From Bradyrhizobium sp. LHD-71 (GTDB lineage: Bacteria; Pseudomonadota; Alphaproteobacteria; Rhizobiales; Xanthobacteraceae), in NCBI RefSeq assembly GCF_031157255.1, contig NZ_JAVIFX010000022.1, positions 2,501 to 66,500 of the forward strand: a stretch of 64,000 bases of DNA. Direction: 5' to 3'. Under the pieces are notes generated by a model. It searched no databases, was not told where the DNA came from, and saw only the letters and a program-made list of their open reading frames with translations. The position numbers were made by a program, and so were the translations under genes. Positions 18,839 to 27,964 of the stretch are shown here, one piece after another (position 1 is the stretch's first letter; each line of letters starts with the position of its first letter).

Positions 18839-21441
18839 AAGTCCTTCAGAAGCCGTTCGAGGTAATCGAGCTCGAGCTGTGGCCGCTCCGGATCGGAGAA
18901 GCGTCGGCGCAACTCTTCGAGGATGCGGCGGACCCGCTGCACGTCGATCTCGCCCGGGATCTTCACCGAGAAATCGTCGCTGAACTCACGCCCGCGCAGC
19001 GGGCGCCCGAGCGGATCGGCGTTGGGACCGCTGTTCTGCTGCCTGCCCACCTGGTTGGACGGGCCGTTATCATTCGGATTGCCATCGCCCTGGCCCTGCT
19101 GCAGTTGCTGAGCGAGGTTCTGTGCGCCACGCCGCAGCGCTTCCAGCGCCCGACCCTGCGATCCGACGGCGCCATCAGCATTGCCGTCGCCGAGCTGATT
19201 GCCGGCGTCGCCCATCGCGTTATCGGCATCGCCGAGCGAATCGCCATCCTCACCTTGACCCTGACCCTGACCCTGACCCTGCTGGCCCTGCTGACCTTGC
19301 TGTCCAGGCTGACCCTTTTCACCCTTCTGGCCCTGGCCGCGCTCGCGCATGCCTTGTTTGCCCAACTGATCCAGCAGCGACTGCAAACGGTCGCGCAAGG
19401 CCTGCTGATCCTGCTGCAGGTCGCCCATGCCGTTCTGGTTGTCGTTCTGCTCGCCACCGCGCTGGCCGCGTTGCCGGCGCGAATCCTGGCCTTCCTTGAA
19501 GGTGCGGTCGCGCAACTGCTGCTGCTTGCGGATCACGTCGCCGAGCTCGTTCAGCGCCTGCTCCATATCGTCGCCGCCCTGACCCGGCTGCGCCATCTGC
19601 AGGTTCTCGAGCATCTGCTGCATCTGGTCGAGCAGCTGCTTCGCAGCGTCCTTGTCGCCCGAGCGGGACATCCGCTCCATGCGATCGATCATGTTGCGCA
19701 AATCGTCCTGGCGCATCACGCGCGTGTTCGGATCGAGCGGGCGCGCCAGCTGCTGCGGATTGTTGCGCAACTGCTCGGCAAGCTGGCGCATGAAATTGTC
19801 GAGCGCCGCGCGCAACTGATCGGTGAGTTTCTTGATCTCCTCGTCGGATGCGCCGCGCTCCAGCGCCTGACGCAACGCTTCCTGCGCGGCCCGCAACGCG
19901 CGCTCCACGTCGCTGATGTTGCCATCCTCGATCGTGACGGCGAGGGCCCAGAGATTGCCGACGACCTCCTTGAGATCGTCATCGGCCTTCGCGTGCGTCA
20001 GTTGCTCGTAGATCGTGCGCATCCCGAGATAGTGGCCGAGCTCGGGCGTGAACTGCTCGGGTTCGATCATGAGCGCATCGAGCGCATCCTTCACCTCGTC
20101 CCGCTTGTTGGCGTCAAGCGCAAGGTTGCGGCGCTGTTCGATCAGCGAACGCGCCAACGGCTTGACGAACAGCCGCTCCGGCATCCTCATGTCGAATGGC
20201 GCGCTCGTCCCCTCGTTGCCGGCCTCGTCCTTCGCCCGCAACGTCAACCTCAGGTCGGCGCCGGCGTAGGGGTGCTCAGTCAGGTCCTTCACGGTCTGGC
20301 CGACGCCGTTGCGCGTGCGCGCATTCGGCAGCACCAGCGGAAAGTCGGGTGGCGCGAAGAGCGGCCGCGCTGCCTGGGCGGCGCTATCGCTGTTGCGTGC
20401 AGCGAAGGTCGCATGCGCTTCCGTGACGCCGTAGTCGTCCTCGAGCTTATAGGACATCAGCAGCGAACCCCGCGCCTGCCGCTCCGGATCCTTCGCCAGC
20501 GATATAGATGGTCCCCGATCGGGCACGGCGGCAAACCGCCATGACGGCAGGCCAGACGGCGCGCGTACCTGCGCAACACCGTCGGCCGCGATGGTGTAGC
20601 GGCGTTCTTCGGTGCCGGCCGGTGGCGGCTTGTCGTCTGCAGCGGCCTCGGTGATTCCACCGCTGGTGAGGACATCGAGCCTTCCGCCGCTGGCACGGAC
20701 AACCAGCGTGCTGCCGGCAGGCACCTGCAGCGTGTTGGTGTTTGGCGTAGTCTGGGCGTTCTGAGCGTTGACGGCGCCGGACAGAATGATCGGCGGCCTG
20801 TTGGTATAAGCCGGCGGCGCGACCCAGGCGTCGAGCCGCACGTTCGCGGGCGCGAGCACGCCCTGCCAGTCGAACGCAGCGGCGATGCGTGCGCGCCGGT
20901 CGCCGCCGGCGGCGATTGCCGTCGCAACCAGCAGCACCACCACCAGCGCCCGCAGCGCCCAGGGATCGTGGATCGCCAATCGTGGCGACGGCAGACCTGC
21001 CTTGATGTTCCGGATCGACGCGAGGGTGCGCTCGCGCTGCACGCGCCAGAGCGTCTGGGCGACCGGGTCCTGCGACGCCAGCGTATCGGTCAATGTGGTT
21101 GCAGGCCGATGGCGGATGCCGGTTCCGCGATCGAGCCGGGTGAGCGCCTCGATGCGGCTGGGCCAGCGGAACCAAATCAGCGGGGCGAGAGCTGCGAGCG
21201 CCAGAAGGACGAACAGCGCCAGTCCGATCGCGCGGCCGCTCGACGGCAGCCACAGCCACAGTCCGACCCAGGAGGCCACAAGGAAAAGCCCGATGACCGT
21301 CAACAGCCGGGCGAGCGTCGGCCAGAGGCGCTCCCAGGCGATCGCGTATTTAGCGCGGCGAAGTGCCTGCTCGAGCTGAAGCCGGGCGAGCGGATCGGCG
21401 GTCGCGTGGGTCTTGTGCGGTCCGGGACTGCTTCTGTCCAA
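18835..21441 (-). CDS. TIGR02302/DUF4175 family large membrane protein
   Basis: Conserved alphaproteobacterial protein of unknown function, 868 aa. Two N-terminal membrane helices (LLTVIGLFLVASWVGLWLWL, AIGLALFVLLALAALAPLIWF) and a third near residue 170 (ALRALVVVLLVATAIAAG) precede a periplasmic beta-rich part, a helical part (KRDEVKDALDALMIEPEQF), and a strongly Gln/Gly-rich low-complexity segment with QGQ and GQ repeats around residues 680-760. The C-terminus EIDVQRVRRILEELRRRFSDPERPQLELDYLERLLKDF is the conserved family end. Its stop codon comes from the border of repeat copy A. A cell-envelope role is guessed only from topology. Confidence 0.88.
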   Translation of the reverse strand: MDRSSPGPHKTHATADPLARLQLEQALRRAKYAIAWERLWPTLARLLTVIGLFLVASWVGLWLWLPSSGRAIGLALFVLLALAALAPLIWFRWPSRIEALTRLDRGTGIRHRPATTLTDTLASQDPVAQTLWRVQRERTLASIRNIKAGLPSPRLAIHDPWALRALVVVLLVATAIAAGGDRRARIAAAFDWQGVLAPANVRLDAWVAPPAYTNRPPIILSGAVNAQNAQTTPNTNTLQVPAGSTLVVRASGGRLDVLTSGGITEAAADDKPPPAGTEERRYTIAADGVAQVRAPSGLPSWRFAAVPDRGPSISLAKDPERQARGSLLMSYKLEDDYGVTEAHATFAARNSDSAAQAARPLFAPPDFPLVLPNARTRNGVGQTVKDLTEHPYAGADLRLTLRAKDEAGNEGTSAPFDMRMPERLFVKPLARSLIEQRRNLALDANKRDEVKDALDALMIEPEQFTPELGHYLGMRTIYEQLTHAKADDDLKEVVGNLWALAVTIEDGNISDVERALRAAQEALRQALERGASDEEIKKLTDQLRAALDNFMRQLAEQLRNNPQQLARPLDPNTRVMRQDDLRNMIDRMERMSRSGDKDAAKQLLDQMQQMLENLQMAQPGQGGDDMEQALNELGDVIRKQQQLRDRTFKEGQDSRRQRGQRGGEQNDNQNGMGDLQQDQQALRDRLQSLLDQLGKQGMRERGQGQKGEKGQPGQQGQQGQQGQGQGQGQGEDGDSLGDADNAMGDAGNQLGDGNADGAVGSQGRALEALRRGAQNLAQQLQQGQGDGNPNDNGPSNQVGRQQNSGPNADPLGRPLRGREFSDDFSVKIPGEIDVQRVRRILEELRRRFSDPERPQLELDYLERLLKDF

Positions 21442-21687
21442 ACGTCTTCTCCATGCGCTCGGCCAAACCTAAGCCTATCACGGCGGCATCAGTGAGGCAC
21501 GACTTGCGCGGCGCAACCTGCCTTCCGAGGGCGCGGTCACGAATGCCTCGAACACGCAACGATCCTACCGGCAATTCTGACCATCGGAACGTTTTTCATC
21601 CGGCGATCAACATCTTAGCTTCACGAATGCGTGACGGCGCGCGCAAGAAAACGTAGTTTAACGCCGGTTCAAACCAGAGGATGCGTC

Positions 21688-22068
21688 ATGGACAAGAAAA
21701 CTTTCGACAAGGGCGTAGAGGTCCGCACCGCGGTGCTCGGCAAACAGTATGTCGAAAACGCCCTGAAAAATGTCGACGACTTCAACCGCCCATTCCAGGA
21801 ACTTGTCACCGAGTACTGCTGGGGCGCCGTCTGGGGTCGCGAGGAACTGCCGCGCAAGACCCGCAGCATGCTGAACATCGCCATGATCGCGATCCTGAAC
21901 CGTCCGCATGAATTGAAGCTGCACATTAAGGGGGCGCTAACCAACGGCGTCACGAAGGACGAGATTCGCGAGGTGCTGATGCAGGTCGCGATCTATGCCG
22001 GCGTTCCGGCCGCCGTGGACAGCTTCCGCCTCGCGCGCGAAGCCTTCGCCGAACTCGACAAGAAGTAA
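21688..22068 (+). CDS. carboxymuconolactone decarboxylase family protein
   Basis: AhpD/CMD-fold protein, 126 aa. It resembles PcaC-type 4-carboxymuconolactone decarboxylases: WGAVWGREELPRKTRSMLNIAMIAILNRPHELKLHIKGALTNGVTKDEIREVLMQVAIYAGVPAAVDSFR. The redox CxxC of AhpD peroxidases is absent, favouring a decarboxylase or related role. ATG 21688 has AGAGG seven bases upstream; the longer frame from 21631 is not used. It heads a four-gene set with dehydrogenase, lactonase-like and SDR genes, suggesting ring or lactone catabolism of an unknown substrate. Confidence 0.85.
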   Translation: MDKKTFDKGVEVRTAVLGKQYVENALKNVDDFNRPFQELVTEYCWGAVWGREELPRKTRSMLNIAMIAILNRPHELKLHIKGALTNGVTKDEIREVLMQVAIYAGVPAAVDSFRLAREAFAELDKK

Positions 22069-22095
22069 CTCCCGAACAACAAAGAGACACGCACG

Positions 22096-23004
22096 ATGGA
22101 AATCGGATTCATCGGCCTCGGAAAGATGGGCCTGCCGATGGCCCGTCGCCTGATCGAGGCGAAGCACCAACTCGTCGTCCATGACACCCGCCGCGAGGCA
22201 ATGGACAAACTTGTCGCGCTCGGCGCGCAGGCCGCCACCTCGCCGAAGGATGTCGCCGACCGCACGGAAACGGTGATGGCAAGCCTGCCATCGCTGCAGA
22301 TTTCGCTCGACGTCGCAACCGGCAAGGACGGCGTCATCGAAGGCAAGCGCGTCAAACGGCTGGTCGACCTGTCGACGACAGGATCGCAAATGGCGATCCG
22401 CATCCACGACCTGCTGGCGGCGAAGAACATCGTTCAGATCGACAGCCCGGTCAGCGGTGGCGTCGGGGGCGCGGAGAAAGGCACGCTGGCGGTGATGGCG
22501 TCGGGTCCGCGCAGCGACTTCAACCTGGTGAAGCCTGCGCTCGACGTGATCGGCAAGGTGTTCTTCATCTCGGAAAGGCCCGGCGCGGGCCAGACGATGA
22601 AGCTCGCCAACAACTATCTGTCGGCCACCGCCATGGTCGCGACGTCTGAAGCCGTGGTGATGGGCGTGAAGGCCGGGCTCGACCCAGCGGTGATGATCGA
22701 CGTCATCAATGCCGGCTCCGGCATGAACACGGCGAGCCGCGACAAGTTTCCGAAATCGGTCCTGCCGCGCACCTTCGATTTCGGCTTCGCCACCGGCCTG
22801 ATGGTCAAGGACGTCCGGCTCTGCCTTGAAGAGATGAAGGCCATGGGGCTGTCGATGGAGGTTGCCGAAGCGGTCGGCCGGCTATGGGAGACCGTGATCA
22901 AGGAGATGGGCCCGGAGTCCGATTTCACCTCGGCGATCAAGCCGATCGAGAAGGCCGCAGGCGTCCAGGTCGGCGGCAAGTCACGACAACCAATCTCGAA
23001 GTGA
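22096..23004 (+). CDS. NAD(P)-dependent oxidoreductase, 3-hydroxyisobutyrate dehydrogenase family
   Basis: Beta-hydroxyacid dehydrogenase family, 302 aa. Rossmann motif IGFIGLGKMGLPMARRLIEA at the N-terminus, substrate-binding loop DSPVSGGVGGAEKGTLAVMASG and the catalytic lysine in GAGQTMKLANNYL are clear. Likely substrates are hydroxyisobutyrate, tartronate semialdehyde or a related 3-hydroxy acid; which one cannot be told. It lies 27 bases after the CMD-like gene and 10 before the next gene. Confidence 0.9.
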   Translation: MEIGFIGLGKMGLPMARRLIEAKHQLVVHDTRREAMDKLVALGAQAATSPKDVADRTETVMASLPSLQISLDVATGKDGVIEGKRVKRLVDLSTTGSQMAIRIHDLLAAKNIVQIDSPVSGGVGGAEKGTLAVMASGPRSDFNLVKPALDVIGKVFFISERPGAGQTMKLANNYLSATAMVATSEAVVMGVKAGLDPAVMIDVINAGSGMNTASRDKFPKSVLPRTFDFGFATGLMVKDVRLCLEEMKAMGLSMEVAEAVGRLWETVIKEMGPESDFTSAIKPIEKAAGVQVGGKSRQPISK

Positions 23005-23014
23005 GGGACAGGCG

Positions 23015-23812
23015 ATGACCGATACCTACGAAGTCTATGCCGTCAAGTATGCTCACCATAGCCCGCGCACCGCGGCCATGAACTTCATCGGCGGTGATCC
23101 ACATCAAGCTTCACAGGCGCTCGATTTCTACGTCTGGGTCGTCACCAACAAGGACCGGACGATCGTCGTCGACACGGGCTTCGACGAGGCGATGGCCAAG
23201 AGGCGCGAGCGACAGATCATGAAGCCGGTCGCCGAAGCATTGAAAGCGGCCGGTTTCGCGCCGGACAAGGTCGGCGACGTGATCATCACGCACCTGCACT
23301 ACGATCATTCGGGCAATTACGATGCGTTTCCGAATGCGCGCTACCACCTGCAGGACTGCGAGATGGATTTCGCCACCGGCCGCTGCATGTGCGACGAGAA
23401 GATGCGGGTCGCGTTCGAGGCAGATGACGTCACCGCGCTGGTGCGGAAGGTTTATGCCGGCCGCGTCACCTATCATGACGGCGAGGATCAGGTCGCGCCG
23501 GGCATCACCGTGCATCACATCGGCGGGCACTCGAAAGGCCTGCAGGCGGTGCGCGTGAGAACGGCGCGCGGCGACGTCGTACTCGCCTCCGACGCAAGCC
23601 ACCTCTACGAGAACCTCGAGCAGAACAAGGTGTTTCCGATCACCTACAACGCCGACGATGCGATCAAAGGCTACGCCAAGTTGAAAGCGCTTGCTCCGTC
23701 GCTGAAGCACATCGTGCCGGGTCATGATCCGCAAGTCCTGGAACGCTATCCAGCGCCGACCAGCGCGCTCAAGGGCTGGGTCGCCAAGCTGGATGTCGAG
23801 CCGAGCGCGTAG
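23015..23812 (+). CDS. metallo-beta-lactamase-fold hydrolase, N-acyl-homoserine-lactonase-like
   Basis: 265 aa MBL-fold protein with the zinc motif ITHLHYDHSGNYDAFP (HxHxDH), later metal ligands in HHIGGHSKGLQAV and LASDASHLYENL, and PGHDP at the end. The overall layout (long N-terminal strand pair, DTGFDEAMAKRR) matches the AiiA/AttM lactonase group, so it opens a lactone ring; the native substrate may be a catabolic lactone rather than a quorum signal given the neighbouring CMD and dehydrogenase genes. No luxI or luxR homologue is nearby. Confidence 0.82.
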   Translation: MTDTYEVYAVKYAHHSPRTAAMNFIGGDPHQASQALDFYVWVVTNKDRTIVVDTGFDEAMAKRRERQIMKPVAEALKAAGFAPDKVGDVIITHLHYDHSGNYDAFPNARYHLQDCEMDFATGRCMCDEKMRVAFEADDVTALVRKVYAGRVTYHDGEDQVAPGITVHHIGGHSKGLQAVRVRTARGDVVLASDASHLYENLEQNKVFPITYNADDAIKGYAKLKALAPSLKHIVPGHDPQVLERYPAPTSALKGWVAKLDVEPSA

Positions 23813-23935
23813 CGCTCCAGCAACGGTCGCTCTGTTCGCGACGCAACCTCTCGTTTCCGATTCCGCACAGCTTGAGCTGCGGCCGGGCTGCTAGAATTGG
23901 CTTCAGCAACAAGCAGAACGGAAACGGGAGGAACC

Positions 23936-24745
23936 ATGGGAAAGCTCGACGGCAAGGTCGCCATCGTCACCGGCGGCGCACGAGGCCTTGGCCGGGCCTA
24001 CGCACGCAGGCTCGCTTCGCTCGGCGCAAAGATTGCGCTCTGCGATCTCAATTTGAAGTCCTACGAGGAGTTCGAGATCGAGGCGAAGGACATGACGGGC
24101 GACAGCACCGTCGCTGAGATCGAAGCCGGCGGCGGCAGCGCGCTTGGCTACGAGCTTGACGTCAACGACCAGAAAGCGGTCAACGCGATGGTCGCCGACG
24201 TCGCAAAGAAATGGGGACGCATCGACGTTCTGGTGTGCAACGCGGGCGGCGGGCGCGGCAAGCCGGTCGAGACCAAAGCCTCGACGCTCGACCCGGCGCT
24301 GCTGCAGCTGGTCGTCGGCATGAACCTCTACGGCACCATCTACTTCGTCAACGCGGTTGCGCCGCACATGAAGGAGCAGCGCTCGGGTCGGATTGTCACG
24401 GTCAGCTCGACCGCGGGCCTGAGCGCGTCCGCCGACGGCGGCTATGCCCACTACGGCGCGGCGAAAGCGGCGATCGCCCATTACACGCGCTACCTCGCGC
24501 AGGAACTCGGCCCGTTCGGCATCACGGCAAACTGCATTGCGCCAGGCTCGATTGCGACCGGACGCATCATGACCACGGTCATCCCCGGCAGCAGTGGCGC
24601 CAACCGCGACCCCGCGGCGCGCATCGCGCTCCGCCGGCAGGGCACGGTGGAAGACTGCGCGAAAGTCGTGGAGTTCCTGTGCACGGACCTTTCGGACTAC
24701 GTGACCGGCACTGTCATCCCGATCGACGGCGGAATGTTACGGTAA
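23936..24745 (+). CDS. short-chain dehydrogenase/reductase
   Basis: Classical SDR, 269 aa: cofactor motif VTGGARGLGRAYARRL, NAG motif VCNAGGGRG, Ser in TVSSTAG and the YxxxK pair in YAHYGAAKAAIAHY, plus the C-terminal VTGTVIPIDGGM. An insertion after the second strand (YEEFEIEAKDMTGDSTVAEIEAGGG) is longer than in minimal SDRs. ATG 23936 follows GGGAGGA at the right distance. It is the last gene of the 21.7-24.7 kb set. Confidence 0.9.
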   Translation: MGKLDGKVAIVTGGARGLGRAYARRLASLGAKIALCDLNLKSYEEFEIEAKDMTGDSTVAEIEAGGGSALGYELDVNDQKAVNAMVADVAKKWGRIDVLVCNAGGGRGKPVETKASTLDPALLQLVVGMNLYGTIYFVNAVAPHMKEQRSGRIVTVSSTAGLSASADGGYAHYGAAKAAIAHYTRYLAQELGPFGITANCIAPGSIATGRIMTTVIPGSSGANRDPAARIALRRQGTVEDCAKVVEFLCTDLSDYVTGTVIPIDGGMLR

Positions 24746-24767
24746 GTTCAAGCCCCGTCGTTATCGG

Positions 24768-26042
24768 CTACTGATTCCCGAGCCACGGCGCGTCGCGGTC
24801 GAGCGCGATGATATCCTCGACCTCGACGCGCGGCCGCACCACGGCATAGCGATCGTCCTTGACCAGCACTTCGGGCGCAAGCGCGCGGGTGTTGTAGGTG
24901 CCGGACTGCACGGCGCCATAGGCGCCGGCGCTCATGATCGCCAGGAGATCACCTTCTCTCGGCTCCGGCAACGTGCGGTTCTTCGCCATGTAGTCGCCGC
25001 TCTCGCAGACCGGTCCGACGATATCGGCGGTGATCGTCGGCGTCCCGGCCTGCGGCTGCTTCACCGGCAGAATGTCATGATGCGCTTCGTAGAGGGTCGG
25101 CCGCACCAGATCGTTCATGGCCGCGTCGATGACGACGAAATTCTTTGCCTCGCCGGGCTTCATGTACAGCACGCGTGTGACGAGGATGCCGGCATTGCCG
25201 ACCAGCAGGCGCCCGGGCTCGAACAGCAGCGTACAATCGAGACCCTTCACGGCGCGCTTGACCACGTCGGCGTAGGCCCTTGGATCCGGGGGCGCTTCCT
25301 CTCCGGCGCGATAGGGGATGCCGAGGCCGCCACCGAAATCGATATGCGAGATCGTGTGCCCATCGGCGCGCAGCACATGCACGAACTCGGCCAACACAGT
25401 GAAGGCATCGCCCAGCGGCGCAAGATCGGTGATCTGGCTGCCGATATGCATGTCGACGCCGGTGACGACGATGTTCGGCAACTTGGCTGCGCGGGCATAG
25501 ACTTCTCGCGCGCGTGTCAGCGGAATGCCGAACTTGTTCTCGGATTTGCCGGTGGCGATCTTCGCGTGGGTCTTTGCATCGACGTCGGGATTGACACGGA
25601 CGGAGATCCGCGCGGTCCGCCCCTCATTTGCGGCGAGTTGCGACAGCAGCTCGAGCTCGCTTTCGGATTCGACGTTGATCGACAGGATTCCCGCTTCGAG
25701 CGCCATCCGCAGCTCGGAGGCGGTCTTGCCGACGCCGGAGAACAGGATCTTGTCGGGCGAAATGCCGGCTGCGAGTGCGCGCTTCAGCTCTCCGCCGGAG
25801 ACGACGTCGGCGCCGGCCCCCAGCCGCGCAAACGTCTTCAGGACCGACTGGTTGGAGTTGGCCTTCATCGCATAGCAGATGATCGCGTTCACATCGGCAA
25901 ATGCTTCCGCGAACACGCGATAATGCCGCTCCAGCGTCGCGGTCGAATAGCAGTAGAACGGCGTGCCCACCGTGCGCGCGATATGGGTGAGGTTCACCGC
26001 CTCGGCGTGCAATTCGCCGTCGCGGTAGTCGAAATGGTGCAT
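24768..26042 (-). CDS. lysA: diaminopimelate decarboxylase
   Basis: PLP-dependent last step of lysine synthesis, meso-diaminopimelate to lysine, in the cytoplasm. PLP lysine in CYAMKANSNQSVL, GVDMHIGSQITDL, FGGGLGIPY, EPGRLLVGNAG and the second-subunit Cys motif GPVCESGDYMAKNR are present. 424 aa is typical. It converges with the SDR gene and lies downstream of lptM on the same strand, the standard argH-lptM-lysA order of this order of bacteria. Confidence 0.96.
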   Translation of the reverse strand: MHHFDYRDGELHAEAVNLTHIARTVGTPFYCYSTATLERHYRVFAEAFADVNAIICYAMKANSNQSVLKTFARLGAGADVVSGGELKRALAAGISPDKILFSGVGKTASELRMALEAGILSINVESESELELLSQLAANEGRTARISVRVNPDVDAKTHAKIATGKSENKFGIPLTRAREVYARAAKLPNIVVTGVDMHIGSQITDLAPLGDAFTVLAEFVHVLRADGHTISHIDFGGGLGIPYRAGEEAPPDPRAYADVVKRAVKGLDCTLLFEPGRLLVGNAGILVTRVLYMKPGEAKNFVVIDAAMNDLVRPTLYEAHHDILPVKQPQAGTPTITADIVGPVCESGDYMAKNRTLPEPREGDLLAIMSAGAYGAVQSGTYNTRALAPEVLVKDDRYAVVRPRVEVEDIIALDRDAPWLGNQ

Positions 26043-26072
26043 GGCTATGCCAGGTTCAAAAAGGGCGTGGCG

Positions 26073-26345
26073 TCAGTCGAGAATGTTGTCGAGAAAGATA
26101 CGTCCTTTCCGCGACGGCGGGACACTCGGCTGCTCTTCTTCGACGGGATCAAAAAGTCCAAATGGATTGCTTCGCGCCGGCTGCGCTTGCGCCGGCGCGC
26201 CCGGTGCCGGTTGCGCAGCTGCCTGCGGCGGCAGGTCGAGCGGGCCTTTACGGCCGCATCCACCGAGCGCCAGCGCCAGCAGCGCCGCTCCAATCAACGC
26301 AAGCCTTCCGGACCCAAACCTCCTGGACTGATGAAACAGATTCAC
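26073..26345 (-). CDS. lptM: small lipoprotein LptM (YifL family)
   Basis: Lipoprotein thought to help assemble the LptD/LptE outer-membrane complex. Signal peptide RLALIGAALLALALGG with lipobox ending at Cys, followed by the family motif CGRKGPLDLPP; then a Pro/Ala/Gln-rich tail and RIFLDNILD at the end. GTG 26345 (VNLFHQSRRFG, 90 aa) puts the signal peptide at the N-terminus; an open frame to 26420 would add 25 residues before it and is less likely. Confidence 0.85.
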   Translation of the reverse strand: MNLFHQSRRFGSGRLALIGAALLALALGGCGRKGPLDLPPQAAAQPAPGAPAQAQPARSNPFGLFDPVEEEQPSVPPSRKGRIFLDNILD

Positions 26346-26453
26346 GCCAAACGTCCCCAAGCGCGACCGCGGTCGCCATTCCGATATTCGCGCCCGCACC
26401 ATACAAAGCCTGCCCGGCATTGGCGAGGCCTGACGGCGCCACGGAAGACGCTT

Positions 26454-27851
26454 TCAGCCGGAAATCGCGTCATTTTGCAGGCGCTTGAGCCAGCTTTCAG
26501 CTTGCTCACGCACATTTTTCGGTGCCGTGCCGCCAAAGCTCGTACGGCTGGCGACCGAGCTTTTGACCGACAGCACGGCAAGCGCGTCCGCCGTGATTCG
26601 AGGCTCGATCGCCTGCATGGCCGCCAGCGGCAACTGATCGAGGGCGACACCTGATTCCGATGCCTTGCCGACGATCCGTCCGGTGACGTGATGGGCTTCG
26701 CGGAACGGCATCTTCAGCGTCCGCACCAGCCAGTCGGCTAGGTCGGTCGCGGTGGCGTAACCCTCGCCTGCGGCCCTCTCCATCTGTGCCTTGTCAGCGA
26801 CGAGGTCGCGCACCATGCCCGTCATCGCATTGATCGCCAGCGACAGCGCGGCGAACGCGTCCATGGCACCTTCCTTATCCTCCTGCATATCCTTCTGGTA
26901 GGTCAGCGGCAGTCCCTTCATGACGATCAGCAGCGCCGACAGCGCGCCGATGATGCGACCGGTCTTCGCGCGGACGAGCTCGGCAGCATCAGGATTGCGC
27001 TTCTGCGGCATGATCGAGGAGCCGGTGGTGAATTTGTCGGACAGCTTCACGAGGCCGACCAGCGGCGAGGTCCAGAGCACAATCTCCTCGGCAAAGCGCG
27101 ACAGGTGCACGGAGGTGATCGCGGCGGCCGACAGCGCCTCGAGCACGAAATCGCGATCAGCCACGGCGTCAAGCGAGTTCGCCATCGGCCGGTCGAAGCC
27201 AAGCGCCTTTGCCGTCGCCGCACGATCGATCGGGAACGAGGTGCCGGCGAGCGCGGCTGCGCCAAGCGGACTTTCGTTCAGACGCCTGCGCGCATCGGCG
27301 AAACGTCCGCGATCGCGCGACGCCATCTCCACATAGGCAAGCAGATGATGGCCGAACGTCACTGGTTGAGCGGTCTGCAGATGGGTAAAGCCGGGCATGA
27401 CCGTGTCGGCGTGCTCGAGGGCGCGATCCACCAGCGCACGCTGGTAGGCCGCAAGCGAGGCGTCGAGCAGATCGATGGTGTCGCGAACCCATAGCCTGAA
27501 GTCGGTTGCGACCTGATCGTTGCGCGAGCGCGCCGTGTGCAAGCGTCCGGCGCCCGCCCCGATCAGCTCAGACAGGCGGCTTTCGACATTCATGTGAATG
27601 TCCTCCAGCGCGCGCTTAAAGGAAAAGGTTCCCCCTTCAATTTCTGACAGAATCGTGTCTAGACCCTGTGCGATGTTTTTTGCATCGTCCGCTGCGATGA
27701 TCCCCTGTGCCGCCAGCATCGTGGCATGCGCCTTCGATGCGGCAATGTCCTGCGCATAGAGGTGACGATCGACGTCGATCGAGACGTTGATCGCTTCCAT
27801 GATCGCATCGGGACCAGCCTCGAACCGGCCGCCCCACATCTTGTTGCTCAT
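26454..27851 (-). CDS. argH: argininosuccinate lyase
   Basis: Last step of arginine synthesis, splitting argininosuccinate to arginine and fumarate. The superfamily signature [16 protein letters not shown] is intact, with [22 protein letters not shown] (catalytic His-Ser region) and [16 protein letters not shown] upstream. ATG 27851 ([15 protein letters not shown]) gives 465 aa, the family length; the 24 extra residues of the open frame are discarded. It is divergent from the TlpA-like gene. Confidence 0.97.
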   Translation of the reverse strand: MSNKMWGGRFEAGPDAIMEAINVSIDVDRHLYAQDIAASKAHATMLAAQGIIAADDAKNIAQGLDTILSEIEGGTFSFKRALEDIHMNVESRLSELIGAGAGRLHTARSRNDQVATDFRLWVRDTIDLLDASLAAYQRALVDRALEHADTVMPGFTHLQTAQPVTFGHHLLAYVEMASRDRGRFADARRRLNESPLGAAALAGTSFPIDRAATAKALGFDRPMANSLDAVADRDFVLEALSAAAITSVHLSRFAEEIVLWTSPLVGLVKLSDKFTTGSSIMPQKRNPDAAELVRAKTGRIIGALSALLIVMKGLPLTYQKDMQEDKEGAMDAFAALSLAINAMTGMVRDLVADKAQMERAAGEGYATATDLADWLVRTLKMPFREAHHVTGRIVGKASESGVALDQLPLAAMQAIEPRITADALAVLSVKSSVASRTSFGGTAPKNVREQAESWLKRLQNDAISG

Positions 27852-27964
27852 GATATCTCGCTCACTTGCCGCCTGCCGCTCGCCTGCTAAACCTTCGCCG
27901 CTCGCCGGGCCGGACGCGCCCAATCACTCCTCAAAAGAAGCCGACAAGGCCATCCGCAGCTTCC

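Noticed and set aside
23015-23812. Quorum-quenching locus
   Set aside because: The MBL-fold protein resembles AHL lactonases, but no luxI/luxR genes are near and its operon partners point to catabolism.
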